A DNA stretch of 12,129 nt from the NCBI GenBank assembly GCA_947374445.1, contig CANCBY010000059.1, positions 1 through 12,129 of the forward strand, given 5' to 3'. The notes below the pieces were generated by a model. It was not told the origin of the DNA. It made no database searches and was given only the letters and a program-made list of their open reading frames with translations. The stretch is from Pseudobdellovibrionaceae bacterium (lineage in GTDB: Bacteria > Bdellovibrionota > Bdellovibrionia > Bdellovibrionales > Bdellovibrionaceae). A program made the translations under genes and the position numbers. The stretch's first letter is position 1; the number at the start of each line of letters is the position of its first letter. This document shows, one piece after another, positions 6,583-12,129 of this stretch.

Positions 6583-7863
6583 ATGACTAAGATCTCCTTC
6601 ATGGCCAAAAAACAACTGCTCGAGCTCTCATCAGAGCAAGCGCATGCTCTTGAAATTTTAGAAAGCGGTGAGAATGTCTTTCTTACCGGTGGGGCGGGCT
6701 CTGGCAAAAGCTATTTAGTGCGTCACTTTATGCAGGATTTAAATCCAAAACAGTTTCCGATTTTGGCTAGCACTGGAGCTGCGGCGGTGCTTTTGGGCGG
6801 ACGAACTTTTCATAGTTTTTTTGGTCTTGGCGTTATGGATGGCGGAGTTGATAAAACTTTCGCGCGCGCGAGCGAAGACCCCAGAGTTCTAAAGAGAGTG
6901 GCGGCCGTCGAGGGTGTTGTGATTGATGAAATCTCAATGATACCTGCGAGCGCTCTTGAGACAGCTGAGCGGATTGCACAAGTTGCAAGAGACTCACATT
7001 TGCCTTGGGGTGGAATGCGCGTGATTGTGGTCGGCGATTTTGCGCAGCTTCCTCCAGTCACTCGCAATGGCAGTCAGCGAGAGTGGTGTTTTCGCTCAAA
7101 CCTGTGGGACAAATCTGGCTTTCAAACCTGCATTTTATCTCATAATCAAAGAGTTAAAGACGATGATTTTTTAGATATTTTGGCCGATGTTCGCCAGGGG
7201 CAGGTAACTCCTCGTGTGAAAGATTTTTTGCAGTCACGAATGCGCCGTCATGATGACAGTGATAAATCAACGCGCTTGTTTCCGCGGAGAGATCAGTCCG
7301 AGTTTTTTAATCAGCGCGAGCTCTCGCAGCTTCCATCAGAAGAAGTAGTCATCGATTCGATTTATCTCGGACAAGAAAAGCACATTGAAATTTTACGTAA
7401 GAACGGACCGATTCCTAACCAAGTACGACTTAAAAAAGATTGTCGGGTTCTGTTTCTGCAGAATGATCCACAAAAGCGCTGGGTCAATGGCACCCGCGGG
7501 TGGGTGCGCGAGATCGAAGCCGAAAGAATAACGGTTGAAAAAGACAATGGCCGCGATGTTTCCGTGGATAAATCGCAATTTAGCCTGCAAGACGCCGACG
7601 GCAATATCGTGGCTTCGGTGATTAATTTTCCTCTGACGCTAGCCTATGCGACAACAATCCATAAATCTCAGGGCGCAACGCTAGAGGACCTTTGGGTTGA
7701 TCTCACAAGGCTTTGGGAGCCGGGGCATGCATATGTGGCTCTTTCTCGGCTGCAAAATGGGCAAGGTCTTAAGTTGCTGGGGTGGAGCCCAAGTTCGTTT
7801 ATTGCTGACCCGCAAGTTTTGCAATTTTACAAGTCGCTGCAAATGCCGCAGGCGGGTCTCTGA
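6583..7863 (+). CDS. Compact PIF1-type SF1 DNA helicase
   Basis: A 426-residue ATP-dependent DNA helicase with the PIF1 (SF1B) motifs in order: Walker A GGAGSGKS (36-43), motif Ia STGAAAVLLGGRTFHSFFGL, Walker B VIDEIS (113-118), motif III VGDFAQLPPV (150-159), motif V TIHKSQGATL (358-367) and motif VI YVALSR (384-389). The length fits bacterial PIF1 proteins that consist of the helicase core alone; PIF1 enzymes unwind 5' to 3' and act on replication and recombination intermediates and G-quadruplexes. No extra nuclease or primase domain is seen. Two starts are possible: ATG 6583, with a GGAAG too close for normal spacing, and ATG 6601 (MAKKQLLEL) with no clear site. The family core begins soon after residue 16, so either fits. 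Transcribed away from the rhodanese operon; no terminator is visible after it. Confidence 0.88.
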   Translation: MTKISFMAKKQLLELSSEQAHALEILESGENVFLTGGAGSGKSYLVRHFMQDLNPKQFPILASTGAAAVLLGGRTFHSFFGLGVMDGGVDKTFARASEDPRVLKRVAAVEGVVIDEISMIPASALETAERIAQVARDSHLPWGGMRVIVVGDFAQLPPVTRNGSQREWCFRSNLWDKSGFQTCILSHNQRVKDDDFLDILADVRQGQVTPRVKDFLQSRMRRHDDSDKSTRLFPRRDQSEFFNQRELSQLPSEEVVIDSIYLGQEKHIEILRKNGPIPNQVRLKKDCRVLFLQNDPQKRWVNGTRGWVREIEAERITVEKDNGRDVSVDKSQFSLQDADGNIVASVINFPLTLAYATTIHKSQGATLEDLWVDLTRLWEPGHAYVALSRLQNGQGLKLLGWSPSSFIADPQVLQFYKSLQMPQAGL

Positions 7864-7893
7864 GCGCTCCGCTTAAGAAGCTTGTATCCTGCC

Positions 7894-7923
7894 TTGAATC
7901 TCGGCCCAATTCGTGATTAAAAA
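7894..7923 (+). promoter_or_regulatory. Possible promoter of the hppD operon
   Basis: TTGAAT (7894-7899), an 18-base spacer and TAAAAA (7918-7923), each matching four of six consensus bases, lie 34 bases before the hppD start in the 94-base gap after the helicase gene. TATAGA at 7926 is an alternative -10. The helicase gene shows no terminator, so read-through is also possible. Confidence 0.3.
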
Positions 7924-7957
7924 ATTATAGAGTCAATATTCAAATAAGGAAGTGCTT

Positions 7958-9022
7958 ATGGCAGCTAATACGGCAACTGGTGTTCAGAATAATCCCTGCG
8001 GTCTTGATGGTGTAGAATTTGTTGAATACACGGGCCCGAGTTCGAAACATTTCGAAAATTTGTTCACGGCCTATGGTTTTTCAGAAGTCGCCTCTATTGC
8101 TGGAAAGCAGCTTAAGCTTTTTCGACAAAACGATATCAATTTTATTTTGAATTGCGAACCTGGCACCTTTGCAATGAGCTTTGCTAAGCTTCATGGTCCA
8201 TCGATTTCTTCGACGGGGTTTCGTGTTGCAAATGCAGACAAAGCATTGAAGACCGCCATTGAACGCGGAGCTAAAGAGTACAAAGGCTCAGCTGCCGAAA
8301 AAGGTGCCTCTCCGTTTCAGGCTATTTATGGAATTGGCGACTCGCTGATTTTTTTCATTGATGAAAAAAACAGAAAGCAACTTTACGGCGAAATTTTTAA
8401 AATCAAATCAGAAAACTTAAAGCCTCAAGGAATGGGCCTCAACATTGTTGATCACTTCACAAACAATGTGCCCGTTGGAGAAATGCAAAAATGGTGCGAT
8501 TTTTACACCAATGTTTTTGGTTTTCGTGAGACTCGTTATTTTGATATTAAGGGGAAGTCGACGGGCCTGCTTTCAAAAGTGATGCGCTCACCTTGCGGAA
8601 AATTTGCAGTTCCGATCAATGAGCCTTCAGATCCTAAATCTCAGATTCAGGAGTATCTAACTGAGTACAAAGGCTCTGGTATTCAGCACGTTGCTCTAAC
8701 GACTGACAATATTGTTGGGACTTTAGAAAACCTCAAAACGAGAAGTCTAGAGTTTTTGAATGCCCCTCCTGCCACTTACTACAAAATGTTAAAAGACCGT
8801 CTGCCGGCAGTGACAGAAGAGATTGAGCGTCTTAGCAAAAATGCGATTTTAGTTGATGGCGACCATGAGGGATATCTTTTGCAGATTTTTTCTAAGAACA
8901 TAATTGGACCCATCTTTTTTGAAGTGATTCAAAGAAAAGGTCATACGGGTTTTGGCGAAGGAAATTTTCAAGCCCTGTTTGATTCTATAGAGCAAGATCA
9001 ACGTGAGCGAGGGTACCTCTGA
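7958..9022 (+). CDS. hppD: 4-hydroxyphenylpyruvate dioxygenase
   Basis: This 354-residue non-haem iron enzyme converts 4-hydroxyphenylpyruvate and oxygen to homogentisate and CO2, the second step of tyrosine breakdown. It has the two-half vicinal-oxygen-chelate fold of the family. The three iron ligands are visible in the C-terminal half: H166 in VDHFTNNV, H244 in GIQHVALTT and E322 in FFEVIQRKG, nearly the same numbering as in pseudomonad enzymes. The C-terminal GFGEGNFQALFDSIE helix, which closes the active site, is complete. The start ATG 7958 has AAGGA about seven bases upstream; a GTG two codons earlier lacks this spacing. The next gene starts one base after its stop, so the two dioxygenases are translated as a unit. 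No sign of decay. Confidence 0.95.
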   Translation: MAANTATGVQNNPCGLDGVEFVEYTGPSSKHFENLFTAYGFSEVASIAGKQLKLFRQNDINFILNCEPGTFAMSFAKLHGPSISSTGFRVANADKALKTAIERGAKEYKGSAAEKGASPFQAIYGIGDSLIFFIDEKNRKQLYGEIFKIKSENLKPQGMGLNIVDHFTNNVPVGEMQKWCDFYTNVFGFRETRYFDIKGKSTGLLSKVMRSPCGKFAVPINEPSDPKSQIQEYLTEYKGSGIQHVALTTDNIVGTLENLKTRSLEFLNAPPATYYKMLKDRLPAVTEEIERLSKNAILVDGDHEGYLLQIFSKNIIGPIFFEVIQRKGHTGFGEGNFQALFDSIEQDQRERGYL

Positions 9023-9023
9023 T

Positions 9024-10145
9024 ATGTTTCAATACTCTCAAGGAAAATCAACCACGCAAGGGCACAAGGGCATTCCCGAAGGACACTTCGAAGAAGAGCA
9101 TGGCCGCAAAGGATTTTTTGGTCCTGTTTCGCATTTGATCAAGCCCAAGCCGAGCACGCGTTGGACTGCGATTGAAGGTCCTCTCAGGCCTCATCTTTAT
9201 GACCTAGTAAAGCTTCCGCAAGAGTTTGGAAAGTTTCAGAGAATCGCTCAAAATCGCGACACACGAATTTCAAACCTTTGGATGCAATCATCGCTGACCC
9301 AAAATAATGGCAAAGTGGCCGACTGGGCTTGGAGAAACGCCAATGGCGACACACTTTATTTTGTGCACAAAGGCTCAGGACAAGTACTGACGGAGTATGG
9401 GCTTTTGCATTTTCGTCCAGGTAGTTACATCAATATGCCAAAGAGTTTGGCGCACACGTTTTTCTGCGAGCAAGACGCACAGTTTTTGGTGATCGAATCT
9501 TTTTCTAGCTATTACCGCGAACCCGATCGCGGGATGTTGGGCCGCAATGGTTTTTATGATTTAGGGGCTGTGGGTGTGCCAAGTCTAGAAGAGTTGCATG
9601 CTTTCAAAAAGAAGATGAACGCAGCAGTGACCAAAGTTTTTGTGGACCGCGAAGGTACGACTACTACTTACTCATACGCTGAATGTATTTATGATACTGT
9701 TGGCTGGAAGGGTGATTTTTTTCCGTACACTTTACACATCAGTGATTTGATGCCGATCAATTCGCATCGAGTACATCTTCCACCGAGCGTGCACACCACT
9801 TTTGTGGCAGATGGTTTTGTTGTTTGTACTTTTTTGCCAAGGCCTCTCGAGACAGATGCTGATGCTTTGAAGGTTCCGTTTTATCATCAGAATATCGACT
9901 ACGATGAAATTCTTTTTTATCATGACGGTGATTTTTTCAGTCGTGCTAATTTGCATGCGGGCATGATGACAATTCATCCGGCAGGCTTTCCGCATGGGCC
10001 GCATCCAAAAGCTATCGAAAAAGTAAAAACAAAAACTCATACGGATGAGGTGGCTGTCATGATCGATACTTTGCGCCCGCTTCAGTTGGATGAGGACTTT
10101 TCCAAAGTGGAAGTGAAAGACTACTGGGCTTCATGGATGAAATAG
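9024..10145 (+). CDS. hmgA: Homogentisate 1,2-dioxygenase, short type
   Basis: This enzyme opens the ring of homogentisate to give 4-maleylacetoacetate, using the product of the preceding gene. At 373 residues it is shorter than the roughly 430-445 residue enzyme of animals and pseudomonads and resembles the short bacterial type. The N-terminal cupin half has GIPEGHFEEEHGRKGFFGPV and the C-terminal half has the metal site: H288 (FYHQN), E295 or D294 (IDYDEILFY) and H324 (FPHGPHP). The segment HPAGFPHGPHP matches the family signature well. ATG 9024 follows the hppD stop by one base, with GAGGG about ten bases upstream inside hppD; a GTG at 9003 would overlap hppD by 20 bases and is less likely. 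Its last 13 bases overlap ribD. Maleylacetoacetate isomerase and fumarylacetoacetase genes are not next to it. Confidence 0.92.
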   Translation: MFQYSQGKSTTQGHKGIPEGHFEEEHGRKGFFGPVSHLIKPKPSTRWTAIEGPLRPHLYDLVKLPQEFGKFQRIAQNRDTRISNLWMQSSLTQNNGKVADWAWRNANGDTLYFVHKGSGQVLTEYGLLHFRPGSYINMPKSLAHTFFCEQDAQFLVIESFSSYYREPDRGMLGRNGFYDLGAVGVPSLEELHAFKKKMNAAVTKVFVDREGTTTTYSYAECIYDTVGWKGDFFPYTLHISDLMPINSHRVHLPPSVHTTFVADGFVVCTFLPRPLETDADALKVPFYHQNIDYDEILFYHDGDFFSRANLHAGMMTIHPAGFPHGPHPKAIEKVKTKTHTDEVAVMIDTLRPLQLDEDFSKVEVKDYWASWMK

Positions 10146-11272
10146 GTCCATTACAAATCAACGAAGCGATGACAATTGCCATCGCCGAAGCTCGCAAAGG
10201 GGCTGGATTTGTGAGCCCAAACCCACAAGTGGGCTGCGTGATTTTAGACCGCGCCGGGAAAATTATTTCTACGGGATATCACAAAAAAATTGGTGGGCCG
10301 CACGCTGAAGTTGAGGCCCTCCTTGGCTTGACCGAAGACCAATTGCGGGGAGCCACTGTTGTTGTGACTCTAGAGCCGTGTGCTCACGAAGGTAGGACTC
10401 CTTCTTGCGCTAAAGCTTTGGCAAAACTTCCTCTACGTCGGTTGATTTTTGGCCTGGTTGATCCGAACCCATTGGTGTCGGGCCAAGGAGCTGCCATCAT
10501 CAAAGCTGCAGGCATTCAAGCCGAGCTTTATCATGGAGAGCTTACGACAGAGCTCGAAGAAGTCTGCGAACATTTTCTAATTAATTTTACTGAAAAACGA
10601 CCGTTTATTTCTTTGAAGGTGGCTTCTAGTTTGGATGGCCAAATGGGGCTTGCAACCGGAGAATCAAAATGGATTTCTGGAGAGGCCTCACGGCAGCACG
10701 CTCACTATCTGCGTGCGACTCATGAAGCTATTTTGATTGGGCAAAAGACTTTAGAGATTGATGATCCATCGTTGGATATTCGGCATCCTGATTTCGTTGA
10801 TAAAAAAAATCATGTCGTTGTTTTGCTGGGATCAAAATACTCTCATCTGAGGCCAAGGCAGATGAAGATTTTGAAAACTCACGAAGAGTCGTTTGTTCAT
10901 TTTTTAGAGTTTTCGCCTCAGGGCTATTTTCGACTGCACTTAACTAGTGATGGTGTGCTCACGAGAACATCTGCAAAACCCGAGGTGAATAAAAACTTCA
11001 CGTTGATTGAGAGTCAGAAGCCTTTGTTTAACTCAATCTTAGTGGAAGGCGGGGCCCAAGTTTTCAGTTCGTTTATAAGCGGGTCCCTTGCACATCGTTT
11101 GTATCTTTTTCAGGCTCCTATGGTGCTAGGAGCAAATGGTGGCAAATCCTGGTCGCAGCAGGTTACAATTGACTCAATGGCTAATAAAATTACTTTGAGA
11201 AATTCAAAGGTTAGCTTGTTTGGGTCTGATTTTTTGATCACTGGCAGATGGAATCGAGCTGCGAAAATTTGA
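10133..11272 (+). CDS. ribD: Riboflavin biosynthesis protein RibD (deaminase/reductase)
   Basis: A 379-residue bifunctional enzyme for two consecutive steps of riboflavin synthesis: deamination of diaminohydroxyphosphoribosylaminopyrimidine, then NADPH-dependent reduction of the ribose side chain. The N-terminal deaminase has SPNPQVGCVI, the zinc and catalytic motif HAEVEAL (H57, E59) and PCAHEGRTPSC (C83, C92). The reductase starts near residue 155 (FISLKVASSLDGQMG) and shows GESKWISG, DDPSLDIR and ILVEGGAQVFSSFI, so both activities look intact. The start at 10133 overlaps the end of hmgA by 13 bases in another frame. A later ATG (10169) would remove the first helix, so the longer form is preferred, although its ribosome binding site is weak, which suggests translational coupling. 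The other riboflavin genes (ribE, ribBA, ribH) are not in the window, and no FMN riboswitch precedes it. Confidence 0.94.
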   Translation: MDEIGPLQINEAMTIAIAEARKGAGFVSPNPQVGCVILDRAGKIISTGYHKKIGGPHAEVEALLGLTEDQLRGATVVVTLEPCAHEGRTPSCAKALAKLPLRRLIFGLVDPNPLVSGQGAAIIKAAGIQAELYHGELTTELEEVCEHFLINFTEKRPFISLKVASSLDGQMGLATGESKWISGEASRQHAHYLRATHEAILIGQKTLEIDDPSLDIRHPDFVDKKNHVVVLLGSKYSHLRPRQMKILKTHEESFVHFLEFSPQGYFRLHLTSDGVLTRTSAKPEVNKNFTLIESQKPLFNSILVEGGAQVFSSFISGSLAHRLYLFQAPMVLGANGGKSWSQQVTIDSMANKITLRNSKVSLFGSDFLITGRWNRAAKI

Positions 11273-11297
11273 TAATACGGAACTTCCTCGCTATAAT
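11269..11297 (+). promoter_or_regulatory. Near-consensus sigma-70 promoter for the PspC operon
   Basis: TTGATA (11269-11274, five of six), a 17-base spacer and a perfect TATAAT (11292-11297) lie in the gap after ribD. The -35 box overlaps the ribD stop codon TGA at 11270-11272. Transcription should start near 11304, giving a leader of about 45-50 bases before the PspC-domain gene. It is the strongest promoter match I found in the window. Confidence 0.75.
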
Positions 11298-11351
11298 CAG
11301 AGTCGGATCGAAAATCGAACAAGGTAAAATGACAGGTAATTTGAATTGAAT

Positions 11352-11789
11352 ATGGATCTCGACAATAGAAATTTAGACCAATTTAAATGGGTTCGTTCTA
11401 ACGACGGTTGGCTTGCCGGTGTCTGCCGAGGTTTAGGAGAACGCTTGGGGATCGAGCCATGGATTTTACGAGCATGTCTTGTTATTGCTATTTTTTGGTT
11501 CGGCACAGGAATCTTATTTTACCTAGTGCTCGCTCTTTGTTTGCCACGTGAAGATAAATTGGAACTAGGCCTGCAGAGACGGCTCTTGGGCGTTTGCTCT
11601 GAGCTGGCAAAGCGCTACAATTTTGAGGTTGGCTTGGTCCGTGTTGGCGCCGTTTTTTTAGCGATCTGCTCATTCGGATTCTCGATTTTTGGTTATTTCG
11701 TTATTTATATTCTGTTGCCCAAAAATAAAATTCACTTGGGGCCGATAGATTCAATGCACGATTCAATGTACAGGGCACGGAGGTCCTAG
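11352..11789 (+). CDS. Membrane protein with two tandem PspC domains
   Basis: A 145-residue protein made almost entirely of two PspC-type units. The first (about 12-66) has WLAGVCRGLGERLGIEPW, then a hydrophobic helix (LVIAIFWFGTGILFYLVLAL) ending in CLP. The second (about 76-125) has RRLLGVCSELAKRYNFEVGL followed by a second membrane segment (IFGYFVIYILLP). The Leu-Pro ending of each unit is typical of the family. PspC partners PspB in the phage-shock response of enterobacteria, but short PspC proteins elsewhere have varied, mostly unknown envelope roles. Neither pspA nor pspB is seen nearby. The start ATG 11352 has no close ribosome binding site; a TTG two codons earlier is a possible alternative. 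A GGAGG at its 3' end serves the next gene, so the two form an operon. Confidence 0.88.
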   Translation: MDLDNRNLDQFKWVRSNDGWLAGVCRGLGERLGIEPWILRACLVIAIFWFGTGILFYLVLALCLPREDKLELGLQRRLLGVCSELAKRYNFEVGLVRVGAVFLAICSFGFSIFGYFVIYILLPKNKIHLGPIDSMHDSMYRARRS

Positions 11790-11794
11790 AACTT

Positions 11795-12129
11795 ATGTCA
11801 GAGGATGATAGTAAAAAGCAAAATTCGTTTATTACAGGCTTGAAGGCCGAGTGGTCGTTGTTTTGGGACAACTTGATTGAAGACGAAGAGCCAGCTACCG
11901 ATGCAGAAATTGCTTTTGAGGCTAGAGCTCAGGAAATCAGAGATAAGTCTAAGGATCCTTTTGTGACAGGAAAAATTGAAACCCTTTCTCCTGAAAAAAT
12001 AAAAGTTATTACTAAAGCACTTAGTGCTGACAGAAAAAAACTCAATCAAAAACTTGAGTCTTTAAATCGTGAATTGGATCTCAATGCTGCCAAGCTAGAA
12101 AGCTTGCGTCTTGTTGGTGGCTCGCAAGA
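11795..12129 (+). CDS. Partial coiled-coil protein of unknown function (runs off the right edge)
   Basis: An open frame starts at ATG 11795, five bases after the PspC stop, with GGAGG about 11 bases upstream, and stays open to the end of the window (111 codons visible). It begins MSEDDSKKQNSFITGLKAEW and is very polar. An acidic patch (EDEEPATDAE) is followed by a long Lys/Glu/Leu helix region (SADRKKLNQKLESLNRELDL) that should form a coiled coil. No signal peptide or membrane segment is visible so far. I do not recognise the family. The tight link to the PspC-domain gene suggests a linked role at the envelope. This is inference only. Confidence 0.72.
   Translation, partial: MSEDDSKKQNSFITGLKAEWSLFWDNLIEDEEPATDAEIAFEARAQEIRDKSKDPFVTGKIETLSPEKIKVITKALSADRKKLNQKLESLNRELDLNAAKLESLRLVGGSQ

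Noticed and set aside
6574..6591. A five-codon frame (MRKND) overlapping the helicase start.
   Set aside because: Too short and without conserved context; most likely chance.
6858..6876. An alternating CG tract with flanking TTCGC/GCGAA arms inside the helicase gene.
   Set aside because: It is explained by codons for Phe-Ala-Arg-Ala-Ser-Glu; no evidence for a structural or regulatory role.

Overview
The window looks like a chromosomal segment from a Bdellovibrio-like predator (Bdellovibrionota). This is an inference from the gene families, their order and the moderate base composition; no rRNA or other phylogenetic marker is present. I see no tRNA, rRNA, CRISPR array or intact insertion sequence.

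Layout. Bases 1-640 are a stretch of gene remnants: the end of a minus-strand open frame with a helix-turn-helix, a + strand terminator, and a 5'-truncated DUF883 (ElaB/YqjD-type) membrane-anchor tail with its own terminator. Bases 645-3100 (minus strand) hold an AT-rich, accessory-looking pair: a radical SAM enzyme with an N-terminal Cys-rich twitch-type domain, and a secreted four-cysteine protein of unknown function. Between them lies a short vestige of a repetitive, adhesin- or tail-fibre-like protein. Bases 3158-4433 carry a well-formed outer-membrane beta-barrel gene with signal peptide, strong ribosome binding site and strong terminator. Bases 4638-6430 are a two-gene minus-strand operon of a rhodanese and a HAD-IG 5'-nucleotidase. 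A 152-base divergent intergenic region with short direct repeats separates this from a compact PIF1-type helicase on the plus strand.

From 7958 to 11272 three tightly packed plus-strand genes form an operon: 4-hydroxyphenylpyruvate dioxygenase (hppD), a short-type homogentisate 1,2-dioxygenase (hmgA) and RibD. The first two convert 4-hydroxyphenylpyruvate to maleylacetoacetate, which are the upper steps of tyrosine breakdown. The isomerase and fumarylacetoacetase that finish the pathway are not in the window. RibD belongs to riboflavin synthesis and overlaps hmgA by 13 bases. A near-consensus sigma-70 promoter whose -35 box overlaps the ribD stop codon then starts a second plus-strand unit: a tandem PspC-domain membrane protein and a downstream coiled-coil gene cut off by the right edge.

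Most of the window is ordinary housekeeping content. The parts most worth a second look are the radical SAM/secreted protein pair with the remnant between them, the repeat-bearing divergent promoter region, and the overlapping hppD-hmgA-ribD operon.
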